From positions 62,001-126,000 of the forward strand of contig JASJCR010000023.1 of the NCBI GenBank assembly GCA_030065875.1: a DNA stretch of 64,000 nucleotides, read 5' to 3'. The translations under genes and the position numbers were made by a program. Below, in pieces: positions 1 through 9,261 of the stretch. A model generated the notes under the pieces. It made no database searches and was not told the origin of the DNA. It worked only from the letters and a program-made list of their open reading frames with translations. Every line of letters begins with the position of its first letter. Within the stretch, counting starts at the first letter, position 1. Source of the stretch: Ardenticatenaceae bacterium. GTDB taxonomy: Bacteria > Chloroflexota > Anaerolineae > Promineifilales > Promineifilaceae.

Positions 1-781
1 TTTCACCGGTGGGCATGTCGAGCACGTATAAATCCCAGCTTCCACTGCGACGGGAGACAAAGGCGATTTCCCGGCCGTCCGGCCGCCAGGCGGGATCCCG
101 CTCGATGGCAGGATGATCGGTCAACCTCACCGGCTCATCTTGCCCGATTGATAAGGCATAAATATCGTGATTACCCGCCTGGTTCATGGCAAACACAATG
201 CTGCCCCCCCCGATCAGAGGATCCGGAGTGGGCCAGGGGGTCAAAAACACGGTGGCCGGTGTGGGGGTAAACGTGGGTGAGGGTGTCGGGGTGACGGTGG
301 GGGTCTGGGTGATAGTTGGCACCGGCGAGGGAGTCAACGTGGCGGCCGGCAAGGCGGCCAGAGCCGCGGTTTCAGCGGCCAGACGATTATTGCGATCAAT
401 GACAATCCAGCCTGCTCCAGCGAGAATTAACACGCTCACCAATGCGGTGGCGGTTAGTAAAGGGAGACGTCGTTGGGCAAAAGTGGGTTCAACCGTGGCA
501 GATGCCACATATGCTCCGGATGGCGGTTTGCGCCAGCGCAGCCACAACCGCAGTCGGGCCCGCCAAATCCGCAGCTGGACGTATCCGCGGCGTCCCTGCC
601 ATTTTAGCCATGCTCGCCGGCTGGCCCACTGCTCCCCGGCATATTGGCGGGCTTGACGGCCGAGCCAGCGCACAAAGCGCCACGGCAGCAGCAGTGGCCA
701 TAAAATAATGCGGCTAATGCTTCTGACTACCCTGCGCCAGCGTTTCGGCGGTGTAACATCTGACATGTCGCTGTTGGTCAT
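1..781 (-). CDS. PD40/TolB-like beta-propeller membrane protein, C-terminus cut by window edge
   Basis: The reverse strand reads open from ATG at 779-781 to the window edge (260 codons) with no stop. The first 105 residues are basic and Trp-rich. One membrane segment follows at about 107-128 (LLTATALVSVLILAGAG), then a Thr/Pro-rich linker at about 148-188. Next come WD40-like PD40 blades (NHDIYAL, RDPAWRPDGREIAF, SWDLYVLD). In this family, blades of this type form a propeller. With the single N-terminal anchor it probably sits outside the membrane, but ligand and function are unknown. The C-terminal propeller lies beyond the window. The array at 844-1031 separates it from the upstream regulator gene. 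Family call is firm; function is not. Confidence 0.8.
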   Translation of the reverse strand, partial: MTNSDMSDVTPPKRWRRVVRSISRIILWPLLLPWRFVRWLGRQARQYAGEQWASRRAWLKWQGRRGYVQLRIWRARLRLWLRWRKPPSGAYVASATVEPTFAQRRLPLLTATALVSVLILAGAGWIVIDRNNRLAAETAALAALPAATLTPSPVPTITQTPTVTPTPSPTFTPTPATVFLTPWPTPDPLIGGGSIVFAMNQAGNHDIYALSIGQDEPVRLTDHPAIERDPAWRPDGREIAFVSRRSGSWDLYVLDMPTGE

Positions 782-843
782 CACCGGTCAGTGTATCAAA
801 AGGTTATGATTATGTCATGTAATATAGGATACAAATACTATTT

Positions 844-913
844 GAGTCCTGAGTCCTGAGTCCTAAGTCCTAAGTCCTAAGTCCTAAGTCCTAAGTCCTA
901 AGTCCTAAGTCCT
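844..913. repeat. Tandem heptamer array, GAGTCCT/AAGTCCT x10
   Basis: Ten uninterrupted 7-bp units: three GAGTCCT followed by seven AAGTCCT. An imperfect inverted copy (AGGACTT/AGGACTC units) lies at about 966-1031, so a transcript through the gap could fold into a long hairpin. No reading frame or known element explains it. Confidence 0.9.
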
Positions 914-965
914 GAAACAGGATAAGCCCTACTTATTCTTGTCAAGTCCCAATTTAAATCACCAC

Positions 966-1031
966 ACTCAGGACTTTTAACTCAGGACTCAGCACTACTA
1001 ACTTAGGACTCAGCACTTTTAACTGAGGACT
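966..1031. repeat. Inverted partner of the 844-913 heptamer array
   Basis: Contains AGGACTT and AGGACTC units in degenerate spacing, complementary to the array at 844-913. It overlaps the end of the receiver gene: the stop codon at 1003-1005 and about eight preceding codons (SSVKSAES) are repeat-derived. Confidence 0.8.
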
Positions 1032-1395
1032 TCTTATCCGGCCGATAACGATGGGCCAGATCGCGGAGTTGGCTAAACCGAATCGGTTTAATAAGCAGCA
1101 GGTCTACCCGATCTTCCAAAAACTCCCCCATGCGAGCGTCGGCCGTGGTCAAAATAACCCGACACTCTTTTAAACGATCGTTGGTCCGTACAGCCTCCAA
1201 AATTTCTTCCCCACTCACGTCCGGCAAGTGTAAATCCAGAGCGATCAGCTGTGGTGTGAGTTCGCTTAAGGCGGTTAAGGCCTGCCGGCCGTCACGAATC
1301 GTATCGGTTTTATAGCCGGCCATTTTTAAGGCTTGCTCAAAAATAGTCGACAAATTTTCATCGTCTTCAATTACTAAGGCCAATGGTTTATTCAT
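1003..1395 (-). CDS. Single-domain response regulator (receiver only)
   Basis: This 130-residue protein is essentially one REC domain. It has the acidic pair in VIEDDEN (residues 8-14), the phosphoacceptor Asp54 in IALDLHLPD, the switch Thr in ILTTADA, and the conserved Lys in LLIKPIRF. There is no output domain, so it likely relays phosphate or acts by protein contact. The start chosen is the ATG at 1393-1395. A longer frame reaching 1467 would run back through the kinase gene and lacks homology. It lies 4 nt after the kinase stop at 1400 and is surely co-transcribed with both kinases. The last eight codons and stop are made of the heptamer repeat. Confidence 0.88.
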   Translation of the reverse strand: MNKPLALVIEDDENLSTIFEQALKMAGYKTDTIRDGRQALTALSELTPQLIALDLHLPDVSGEEILEAVRTNDRLKECRVILTTADARMGEFLEDRVDLLLIKPIRFSQLRDLAHRYRPDKKSSVKSAES

Positions 1396-1399
1396 AAAT

Positions 1400-3310
1400 T
1401 TATGTTGAAAGCGATTGAACCGCTTTTTCCTCTGGTGTTCGCAAGGGGAGTGAAATTTTGAATACACTCCCTTTGTTTAAGGTGCTATCTAATGTAATCT
1501 CTCCGTTCATCAGGTCTGTTAACTGCTTCACAATCGACAAGCCCAGACCGGTCCCCCGATGGTCCCGGGTCGGCGCAAACCGCACCTGTTGAAAACGGTC
1601 AAAGATGATTTTGTGCTTGTCCGGAGGGATACCAATCCCCGTATCTTTCACCTGTATCACCCAGTTTTTGGGTCCATTGACAAAAAGAGAGACGGTAATT
1701 TCTCCTTCGAGGGTAAATTTTATCGCGTTATTCACCAAGTTTATAAGAATTTGATAAAGGCGTTCTAAATCACCGATGATAACGGCCGGAAGCCCTTCAT
1801 CTAAATTAACGGTTAAATACAGCCCCCGCTTCTCTGCTAAAACAGGCATTGTGCTTTCAATGCGATCAACCAGCTCTCGGGGTGAAAACGGCTCTTCATC
1901 AATTTTTAACCGGCCGGCTTCCATTTGAGCCACATCCAGCAAATCATTAACCAGGGTTACCAGACCGTCGGTGCTGCTCATCACTTTTTCTAATATTTCG
2001 ATTTGTTTGTCCGAGACGTCCCCATAAATGCCAAGCTGCAGCATTTCCGCAAACCCCATAATGGCCGTTAGCGGCGTGCGCAGCTCGTGGCTGACCTTGG
2101 CCACAAACTCGGTCTGCAGCCGATTCGATTCAAGCGCCCTGTCCCGCGCTTGAGCCAGAGCGATCTCGGCCGCTTTCCTTTCGGCCAGCTCCTGCTGAAT
2201 GGCCGTATACAGCTGCGCATTTTCCAAAGCCTGGCTGACGGCCGAGACCACGTTCTGCACCAGCTGCATCTCATGATCTGAATAAGGGCGAATCTCTGAG
2301 GCGTTTAACCCCAGGGTCCCCAATACCTGGCCGCGAACCAGCAAAGGGACAATCAGCAGCGATCGAGTGCCGCGTCGACGTGAAAGGGGTTGAATCACAA
2401 CCTGGCGTGGATCGGTTTGCGCGTCGGGAATATAGAGCGGTTTACGGGTCAGGAGCACTTCCTGGGTCGCGGGATTGTTGCTAACCGGAATGACCTCCCC
2501 CAGGGCGGAAATGCGGTCTTCTTCGCGGTATTCGGCAATGATGGTCAGGTTGGACTTCTCATCATCGAGCAAACCAAACGCCGCCTGCGGCAGGGTGAGG
2601 AATTGAGCGATCTCCTTACAAACACTTGTCAAAACTTCGGTGAGATCCAGCGAGGAGGTTGTGGCCGAAATCACCCGATTGAGCAAAAGCGTCTCTCGCA
2701 AGCGCCGCTCGCGGGCGTTTTGAACCTTTTTAATCTCAGAAATATCGCGGAAGGTCAGGACCGCCCCCTGGAAGATGCCGTCACGCATGATCGGGTTAAG
2801 CACAAACGAAACCGGAATTGAAAATCCTTCTTTGTGCAAAAATAACCCGTCATCGATCGCATAGGTATCACCAAATCGAATTAGCTTTAGCAGCTTCTCA
2901 GTGGTCGTTTCTTCATCCGCAGAGGGAATAAGCCAATCCAAAATCACCTGACCGCGCACGTCGGTTTCCTGCCAGCCAAGAAGAGAGCACCCTTTTGGAT
3001 TCAAAAATAGCAGGCTTCCGCTTTCATTTAGGGTACAAAGCCCTTCTCCAATCGACTCGATTATCGCCTGGAGCTTGTCACGCTCGTTGCGCAGCAAATC
3101 AGCGGAGTAGCGGCGCAAATCCTCATAAGACCCGGTTAATTCTTCATGGAGGCTGCTGTACGCATCTTTCCACCGTTCAATTGTTACATCAGAATGGGCA
3201 TACGTCTCGCTAACTTTTTGCAGCAGCTCATCCCATTTCTCCAAATCCGGTGGCTGGGAAACGACGGCGGCTATTAATTCAAGCTGTTGTTCCAATAAAT
3301 GATGAATCAT
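1400..3310 (-). CDS. PAS-GAF sensor histidine kinase
   Basis: A 636-residue soluble kinase. Residues 1-60 form a short helical N-terminal module (HLLEQQL, PPDLEKW). A PAS domain follows at about 75-195 and GAF at about 205-370. The HisKA domain has the phosphoacceptor His408 in SHELRTPL, and HATPase_c carries the N box (LVNNAIKFT), G1 (DTGIGIPPDK) and G2 (GTGLGLSIV). No membrane segment is visible, so it should sense in the cytoplasm. Its ATG overlaps the stop of the upstream kinase by 4 nt (ATGA), so the two are translationally coupled. The receiver gene follows 4 nt later and is the obvious phosphate acceptor. Confidence 0.92.
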   Translation of the reverse strand: MIHHLLEQQLELIAAVVSQPPDLEKWDELLQKVSETYAHSDVTIERWKDAYSSLHEELTGSYEDLRRYSADLLRNERDKLQAIIESIGEGLCTLNESGSLLFLNPKGCSLLGWQETDVRGQVILDWLIPSADEETTTEKLLKLIRFGDTYAIDDGLFLHKEGFSIPVSFVLNPIMRDGIFQGAVLTFRDISEIKKVQNARERRLRETLLLNRVISATTSSLDLTEVLTSVCKEIAQFLTLPQAAFGLLDDEKSNLTIIAEYREEDRISALGEVIPVSNNPATQEVLLTRKPLYIPDAQTDPRQVVIQPLSRRRGTRSLLIVPLLVRGQVLGTLGLNASEIRPYSDHEMQLVQNVVSAVSQALENAQLYTAIQQELAERKAAEIALAQARDRALESNRLQTEFVAKVSHELRTPLTAIMGFAEMLQLGIYGDVSDKQIEILEKVMSSTDGLVTLVNDLLDVAQMEAGRLKIDEEPFSPRELVDRIESTMPVLAEKRGLYLTVNLDEGLPAVIIGDLERLYQILINLVNNAIKFTLEGEITVSLFVNGPKNWVIQVKDTGIGIPPDKHKIIFDRFQQVRFAPTRDHRGTGLGLSIVKQLTDLMNGEITLDSTLNKGSVFKISLPLRTPEEKAVQSLST

Positions 3311-5319
3311 GCATCAATCCAAGCTGTGCTTATTTCATTTCGAGTCACGAGGGGCGGCTGGGCTGGCAAACGAATCGTAAAAATTGATCCTTGATCCGGT
3401 TTGCTTTCCAAATAAATATCGCCACCCATCAGGCGACAAAAGCGGCGGCTGATCGCCAAACCCAATCCGGTACCCCCAAATTTGCGGGTATCTGAATCGT
3501 CCGCTTGAATAAATGGTTCAAAAATCGCTTCCTGCTGGCTGCTTGAAATGCCGATGCCGGTATCAGATATCTCTATCTCCACCGTTTCCAATCCTTCATC
3601 TACAAAGCGGCGGCCAAACACGGAAATGACGCCGTTTTCTGTAAATTTGGCGGCGTTGCTGATTAAATTGAGCAGCACCTGCCGCAGTTTGACCAAATCG
3701 GTGTTCATCACCCCCAAATCGGGGGAAAGGTGGATTTCCAGATGATTGCTGTTCCTTTGTAAAAGCGGCCGCGAGACGCTCACCACTTCCTTAATCAAAT
3801 CGCCCACGTGAAAATCCTGGAAATACATCGTTACTTCGCCTGATTCTATTTTCGACAAATCGAGAATATCATTGATTAATTCCAGAAGGATCTGCGCGGA
3901 TCGGCGAATATATCTCATATCTTCCAGCAGGTATTCCTGGTTGAGTTCCTTCAACTCTTCCTGCATGATATCACTATATCCAATTATTGCAGTTAAAGGC
4001 GTCCGCAATTCGTGACTCATGCGGGCCAAAAATGTACTTTTGGCTCGGCTGGCCGATTCGGCCATTTTTTTAGCCTCTTCCAGATGCTGCTCTGCGATCT
4101 GGCGTTCGGCGATTTCATTTTGCGCGGCCGAATACAATTTGGCATTGTCTATCCCCAATGAGGCCAGCTGGGCAAACCGTTCGAGAAGCTCCATTTGCTC
4201 AGCAGAAAAGGTTTGCTCTTCCTGCAAATGAACCAGGCCGATCAGACCGGTTACCTGTCCGGCCGAAAGAAGCGGCACCCCGATCCAGGCGAATATTTTC
4301 CCCAAATGGGACCCGTTAAGAACCAAATCTTCTACCTGATTAGACAACACAGTTTGCTGCCTGATCCAAACGCGGCCGGCCAAACTTTCCGGTCCATCCA
4401 TTGAAGAACCGATCCCGTGACGAAAGATACCCAGCCCGGCTCTCATGATCGGATATTGAGTAGACGGTTCTACAACGTAGAGAAATCCGTGACGGGTTCC
4501 CAGCAAGTTGGCCGCATATTCAATAATATCTTCTAACAATATCGACAAATCCAGCCGCTGCATTAAACCCAGCATCGTTTCATGGAGAGCAGCCAGGTAC
4601 ATATTTTGATGACGCAGCAGCCTCTCAGATTTTCCCTGCTCTTTGTATTTCGCCTGCAGCTCTTCAACCAGCTGCGCATTCTCCAATGCTTGCCCGGATG
4701 ACGCCGCCACATTTTGGGCTACCGTGATTTCGCGCTTGGTGAATTGGCGAGTTTGATGGTCATTGAGAGCCACAATGCCGATCACCCGCCCCTTGATTAA
4801 TAGGGGAACCAACATCGACGCTACCGTCTGTCGGTCATTCTTTGGCAGGATAGCGGCGGCCGCAAAGCGCTCATCATTCTGAATGTTTGGCGAAAAGACC
4901 GGGCCGCGATTTTTTAGAAGATCACGGGTAATCGAATCATCAACAACCGGCAGCACAGAGCCAACCAGGCTTTCTGTTGATGGGTTATTAAAGTATTCCG
5001 CGGCAACGATTAGTTCAGATCGGTCCCAACTTAACAACGCACACAAAACGTGGGTCATGTCCAGCGTTTGGGCCAATTCCCGGCAAACAACGGTGAGCAC
5101 ATCGTTTGTTTCCGACGAGGAGTTTACAGCAACCATCACGCGATTTAACAGCATCGCTTCTTCAAGCTGCTGCTCGACATCCTGATCGTAACGGTGGAGC
5201 TGTTCATCAAGGAAATTGAGGCTGAGATGATTCAAAAAGCGCTGCCATTGATCAGCTGTCGGTGGGGTGTGTTCATCCAATCCGAGGCTTTGCAGCTGGC
5301 TTTTTAGCAAATCGTGCAT
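3307..5319 (-). CDS. Dual-GAF sensor histidine kinase
   Basis: About 670 residues: an N-terminal helical module like that of the next kinase (MHDLLKSQLQSLGL, PPTADQWQRF), GAF1 at about 55-215, GAF2 at about 240-395, coiled linker, HisKA with His436 in SHELRTPL, then HATPase_c (NLISNAAKFT, DTGIGISSSQ, GTGLGLAIS). The frame extends upstream to a TTG at 5358. I chose the ATG at 5317-5319 because the N-terminal module shared with the neighbouring kinase starts there. It is the first gene of the kinase-kinase-receiver operon and overlaps the next by ATGA. Two kinases feeding one receiver suggests signal integration. Confidence 0.9.
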   Translation of the reverse strand: MHDLLKSQLQSLGLDEHTPPTADQWQRFLNHLSLNFLDEQLHRYDQDVEQQLEEAMLLNRVMVAVNSSSETNDVLTVVCRELAQTLDMTHVLCALLSWDRSELIVAAEYFNNPSTESLVGSVLPVVDDSITRDLLKNRGPVFSPNIQNDERFAAAAILPKNDRQTVASMLVPLLIKGRVIGIVALNDHQTRQFTKREITVAQNVAASSGQALENAQLVEELQAKYKEQGKSERLLRHQNMYLAALHETMLGLMQRLDLSILLEDIIEYAANLLGTRHGFLYVVEPSTQYPIMRAGLGIFRHGIGSSMDGPESLAGRVWIRQQTVLSNQVEDLVLNGSHLGKIFAWIGVPLLSAGQVTGLIGLVHLQEEQTFSAEQMELLERFAQLASLGIDNAKLYSAAQNEIAERQIAEQHLEEAKKMAESASRAKSTFLARMSHELRTPLTAIIGYSDIMQEELKELNQEYLLEDMRYIRRSAQILLELINDILDLSKIESGEVTMYFQDFHVGDLIKEVVSVSRPLLQRNSNHLEIHLSPDLGVMNTDLVKLRQVLLNLISNAAKFTENGVISVFGRRFVDEGLETVEIEISDTGIGISSSQQEAIFEPFIQADDSDTRKFGGTGLGLAISRRFCRLMGGDIYLESKPDQGSIFTIRLPAQPPLVTRNEISTAWIDA

Positions 5320-5481
5320 CACTGGAGGCCTTTTAAGTGGATAACCAACATAAACCAAAAAAAATCATTCCTCATTGGGAATGATCAATTGCCAACAGTT
5401 AAAACTGTACCACAAGGAATTTACCGGCCATATGGCTATTCAGTCATATTCGATCGCCATTAAGATAGGACAAAAGTATGG

Positions 5482-6507
5482 TCAATCAGCGAGAAACAGC
5501 GGCCGATTATCAAACACCCACTGGTAAAGCTGCTGAATCCCTTTTTCAGCATCAATCTGGGGCTGCCAACCCAGTTGAGCAGCCGCTTTGCGTATATCGG
5601 CAATAAAAACCCGTTGATCTCCGGGACGCCAATCTTGATAGGTGATCGGCATCGGCCGGCCGCGCCATTTTTCAAGCCACGATCCAAATTCACGCCAGAT
5701 TGAAATTGTGTTTTTGGGTCCCCCACCCAAATTAAACGCCTGCCCCTTTACCTGATCGATGTGCTCGATGGCCAATTCATAACCGCGAATTAAATCGGAA
5801 ATATGCAGGACATCGCGCACCTGCTTGCCGTCACCAAAAATGGTCAACGGCCGATCGGTGACGGCCGCAATGACAAAAAACGCCACCCATCCCTGATCTT
5901 CAATGCCAAACTGACGCGGTCCATAAATACAGGATTGGCGCAGCGACACGCTTCTTAAGCCGTAAATACGCGCGTAATCGATCACATATTGATCAGCCGC
6001 CCCCTTGGAGCAGCCGTACGGAGAGTGAAAATCAAGTGGTGAGGTTTCCGGTATACCGTGAGGCAGAGTGCCATACCGATAGCGGGCTTCCTCTTCGACG
6101 ATCTCCAAGGATTCCATCCCACCATACACCTTATTGGTCGAGGCGTTGAGAAAAACAGCGTCCGGAGCGACTACGCGACACGCTTCAAGCACGTTAAAAG
6201 TCCCTTGAGCGTTGACCTCAAAATCGTGACGTGGATTTTCGACCGATGTGGTCACCGCCACCTGACCGGCCAGATGAAGCACCACATCCTGCCCTCGGAC
6301 GGCGGATTCAACTGCCGAGGCATCCCGAATATCCCCCTTAATAAAAGTAAAATTACTGGCGTGGTTGGCCTGAAGCCAGGCCAGATTGGCTTCCGTTCCC
6401 CGGCGGCTCAAATTATCAAAAACGGTAATTTGATGGCCGTTCCGCAAAAAGTGATCCGCCGAATTTGAGCCAATAAAACCCGCTCCGCCGGTAATTAAAA
6501 ATTTCAT
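5482..6507 (-). CDS. CDP-paratose 2-epimerase-like SDR nucleotide-sugar epimerase
   Basis: A 341-residue extended short-chain dehydrogenase. The NAD-binding motif TGGAGFIG is at residues 7-14. The active site has Ser/Thr in STNKVYG and the Tyr-Lys pair in YGCSK. The segments PLDFHSPYGCSKGAADQYV and EDQGWVAFF are characteristic of CDP-paratose/tyvelose 2-epimerases (RfbE type). Those enzymes interconvert CDP-sugars for surface polysaccharide. None of the other CDP-dideoxyhexose genes lie nearby, so the substrate may differ. ATG start at 6505-6507. Confidence 0.85.
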   Translation of the reverse strand: MKFLITGGAGFIGSNSADHFLRNGHQITVFDNLSRRGTEANLAWLQANHASNFTFIKGDIRDASAVESAVRGQDVVLHLAGQVAVTTSVENPRHDFEVNAQGTFNVLEACRVVAPDAVFLNASTNKVYGGMESLEIVEEEARYRYGTLPHGIPETSPLDFHSPYGCSKGAADQYVIDYARIYGLRSVSLRQSCIYGPRQFGIEDQGWVAFFVIAAVTDRPLTIFGDGKQVRDVLHISDLIRGYELAIEHIDQVKGQAFNLGGGPKNTISIWREFGSWLEKWRGRPMPITYQDWRPGDQRVFIADIRKAAAQLGWQPQIDAEKGIQQLYQWVFDNRPLFLAD

Positions 6508-6692
6508 AACCTATTTTCCCAGTAAAGTAAGTGAATGCTAAATGCACCACCATTGAATTAATAAAATCAGGATGACACAAATTTAAAGGATTTTCTCTTT
6601 AGAGCGGGAAAATTCGTGAAATTCGTGAAATCTTGTTTTAAACTTATGAACTTTAGAAATGAGCCAATTAAACCCTTGTGTCTTTTACACCC

Positions 6693-7232
6693 CTAAGGCG
6701 ATTTTCCCTCATTTGATAACTTAAATTGAAGATCGTGTGCGGCCTCTTCCATAAATTGATGATAATCAGGATCCCCCAGGAAGGCGTTCATGAGCAAGGC
6801 ATCTTCCCCGGTGTCCTGATAGTAGGAGTCCCGCCGGCCGACAATTTTAAATCGGTATTTTTCATAAAGCGTGCGGGCAGGCAAATTTGAGTCGCGCACT
6901 TCCAGGGTGGCCCATTGAGCCCCCTGATGGCGAGCATAATCAAGTGCATCAAACAGAAGAAGCTCGCCAAATCCCTGGCCGCGCTTGTGTTTTCCAACCG
7001 CGAGGTAGTGGATCTGGCACTCATCCCCCACCAGCCAGCTTAACCCGTAACCGACAACCGCTTCAATCACCGTGATAACCACCGCTCGACAAAGGGGGTT
7101 ATCAATTTCTTTTTGAAAGGTTTCTGACTGCCAGGGAGATCTGCGAATTTCCGCTTCGATTTGCAGCAGCTGTGGAATATCGGCCGAGGTCATTTGGCGC
7201 AACTGGATCGTATTCGGGAAAGCTATTGCCAT
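6693..7232 (-). CDS. rimI: Ribosomal-protein-alanine N-acetyltransferase RimI
   Basis: A 179-residue GNAT acetyltransferase. The N-terminal part (IRQMTSADIPQLLQIE-like) is typical of RimI, and the acetyl-CoA loop is visible as KRGQGFGELLL. The central motif YLAVGKHKRGQG and the downstream ARTLYEKYRFK match the family. RimI acetylates the N-terminal Ala of ribosomal protein S18 and is often found with tsaB and tsaE, which here lie about 20 kb away. It is about 30 residues longer than E. coli RimI because of a C-terminal tail. The gene is the last of a likely run with the three genes upstream. Confidence 0.85.
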   Translation of the reverse strand: MAIAFPNTIQLRQMTSADIPQLLQIEAEIRRSPWQSETFQKEIDNPLCRAVVITVIEAVVGYGLSWLVGDECQIHYLAVGKHKRGQGFGELLLFDALDYARHQGAQWATLEVRDSNLPARTLYEKYRFKIVGRRDSYYQDTGEDALLMNAFLGDPDYHQFMEEAAHDLQFKLSNEGKSP

Positions 7233-7300
7233 AAATCAATTGTGAATCGGGTGGTGTAAATGAGCAATATTAATAATTACCCGCTCACATTTGGCGATTC

Positions 7301-8245
7301 TCAATGATTTATTGCCCGCATTACCGTATGGTTGACCAGCTCATACTGGGGCTGCACTTTATACTTCGGCACGTTGCAGCTCGACAACAGCGGCTCAGTT
7401 TTCCCCACCTTTACTTCAATGACATGGATTAAACCCCGTTTCTTTTCGCGAAAGGTCACCAATGTGTTTTGACCGCTGGCCGCTTCGCTCGTCAGGGTGA
7501 AGGCGTCGATTTCAAGGAGGCCCGTCTGCCGGCGCAAAAAGTAATCGGCCGCCTGCACCACCGGCGCATGGCAGGAGCGCCCGCGGAATCCCTCCAGCCA
7601 CAGCTGACCCTTCTGGGTCGCGGTCACAAAAGGAACCACATCCCGGCCCGGGTGCATGAGACGATAGGTGGCCCCGGCCGGCAGGATGGCCGTCACGGCC
7701 GCATAGCGATGCCCCCCCAAATGGGAACATTCCCACACCTGATCGGGATCAGGTACCGCTTTCTGCAGCGCCTGATAAATGGGCAGCCCAAATTTTGAGC
7801 AGCAGCGGTCCCGCTTTCCGTTGGTGCACACCAGATATTGAGGGTCGGTCACCTGTCTGGAACGATAATGCTCCGGATCGGTCAATATGTGCTTGATATC
7901 GAGTGACAGCAGCTCGCTGTCTGTCGTGAGGTCAAAACGATATAAGCGCTGTTCCTGATCCTCAGCCAACCCCACAAAAAAACGGCGGCCGCGCCTTGAC
8001 CTCGAATTATTTTTGATAAATAACAATCTGGCGGATGGAAACGTTTTGAGCTGCTGCTGCAGCCACAGCTTCACGTCAGCGGCCAGGCTGTTGTTTTCCA
8101 CCACGCGAGCTGTCCACGACTGGGTATATTCAAGCAGCAGCCACACCGTTTTTTCGGCCGTGGCGGTGCCGTAAATCGGCTGATCAATCTGCAGCGGCTG
8201 CAGGGCACAAAATTCACTCAAGACGTTGGATTCAAGCATTGACAT
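7301..8245 (-). CDS. Sucrase/ferredoxin-like (Suc_Fer-like) thioredoxin-fold protein
   Basis: A 314-residue protein with the family signature CTNGKRDRCCSKFG followed by CSHLGGHRYA, the Cys/His ligands expected for a 2Fe-2S cluster in a thioredoxin-like ferredoxin fold. The name is historical; bacterial members have unknown electron partners. The start ATG (8243-8245) abuts the stop of the upstream esterase gene, so the two are coupled. A second ATG three codons in is possible. The domain call is strong; the function is not known. Confidence 0.82.
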   Translation of the reverse strand: MSMLESNVLSEFCALQPLQIDQPIYGTATAEKTVWLLLEYTQSWTARVVENNSLAADVKLWLQQQLKTFPSARLLFIKNNSRSRRGRRFFVGLAEDQEQRLYRFDLTTDSELLSLDIKHILTDPEHYRSRQVTDPQYLVCTNGKRDRCCSKFGLPIYQALQKAVPDPDQVWECSHLGGHRYAAVTAILPAGATYRLMHPGRDVVPFVTATQKGQLWLEGFRGRSCHAPVVQAADYFLRRQTGLLEIDAFTLTSEAASGQNTLVTFREKKRGLIHVIEVKVGKTEPLLSSCNVPKYKVQPQYELVNHTVMRAINH

Positions 8246-9256
8246 TTAATGACCAACGGCAAAATGAGTGTGCAGGTACCGGGCCGCCTGCCCCTCACCC
8301 CAATATCGATCAGCCCCTTTGCCGTTCAAAAAACCAACGTGCCCGCCAAATTTAGGGAACATGCCGTTCAAATAGGGGTGATCACGAGTCAACTCATACG
8401 GAATATCGGCCGGATCCATCAGCGGATCGTCCTGGGAACGCAAAATCAGGGTTGATCGTGCGATTTGAGGCAAAAATTGCCCCGATCCGTTGCGCCGATA
8501 ATAATCTTCCGCCCCGGCAAAGCCACCCAGCGGCGCCGTGCCATATTCATCAAAATCAACGAGAGTTTTACTTTCCAAAACGCGTTTAACGTCGATCAAT
8601 GGCTCGAGCATCTCCCGCTTGGCCAACACTTTTTTGGTGAGATAGCGTAAAAATCGACGGCCGTAAAACGTTCCGGGAAACGTTAAAAATTTGCGGCTGC
8701 TGACTACCATATCAAAAGGAGGTGAGATCGCCACGGCCGCTTTCAAAGATTCCGGGGCCTCCGTTCCCCACTCTCCTAAAAGTTTGAGCAGCATGTTGCC
8801 ACCAAGCGAAACCCCCATTATCCCCTTGGCCACTCCCGGAAATTTTTGCTCCAGGTGATCATACACCAGGCGAATATCATCGGTGGCACCGGCATGATAA
8901 AAGCGAGGGGTCCGGTTAATTTCCCCGCTGCACGATCGAAAATTCATCCCCACAGCACGGATACCCCACAGCGCAAGCTGACGGTACGCTTCACACGCAT
9001 ATCCGCGGCGGGCGTTCCCTTCAAGGCCGTGTAAATGAAGCACAATTGGGTCGCGGTCCGTCAATTGAGCCCAAGAGATTTGAGGATAATCCAGATCGAT
9101 AAAATCGCCGTCTGGGGTATCGATACGCTCCCTTTTAAACGCCAGTCCGCCTTCACGACGCATCAAATTCGTGACAATCGTTTGGGCATGGGCCCCACGG
9201 AGCCAGCGGGGAGGCTCAAAGGGTGAGAGTTTGAAATCAATTTTGCTCGCGCTCAT
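8246..9256 (-). CDS. YheT-family alpha/beta-fold hydrolase (esterase)
   Basis: A 336-residue cytosolic hydrolase. The N-terminal WLRGAHAQTIVTNL is typical of the YheT/ABHD1-3 family. The nucleophile elbow is GVSLGGN, the acidic residue probably lies in SQDDPLMD and the catalytic His in GGHVGFL. Family members hydrolyse esters or lipids; the physiological substrate is unknown. It sits between a TPR gene (5 nt upstream) and the Suc/Fer-like gene (no gap), which suggests one transcript. Confidence 0.87.
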   Translation of the reverse strand: MSASKIDFKLSPFEPPRWLRGAHAQTIVTNLMRREGGLAFKRERIDTPDGDFIDLDYPQISWAQLTDRDPIVLHLHGLEGNARRGYACEAYRQLALWGIRAVGMNFRSCSGEINRTPRFYHAGATDDIRLVYDHLEQKFPGVAKGIMGVSLGGNMLLKLLGEWGTEAPESLKAAVAISPPFDMVVSSRKFLTFPGTFYGRRFLRYLTKKVLAKREMLEPLIDVKRVLESKTLVDFDEYGTAPLGGFAGAEDYYRRNGSGQFLPQIARSTLILRSQDDPLMDPADIPYELTRDHPYLNGMFPKFGGHVGFLNGKGADRYWGEGQAARYLHTHFAVGH

Positions 9257-9261
9257 ATACC

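Noticed and set aside
186..708. Plus-strand and minus-strand ORFs of 70-156 codons at the left edge
   Set aside because: They lie opposite or out of frame with the propeller gene, whose frame is open over the whole stretch and has a family match. Their products are low-complexity.
844..913. CRISPR array
   Set aside because: Repeats are 7 bp and contiguous, without unique spacers, and no cas gene is in the window.
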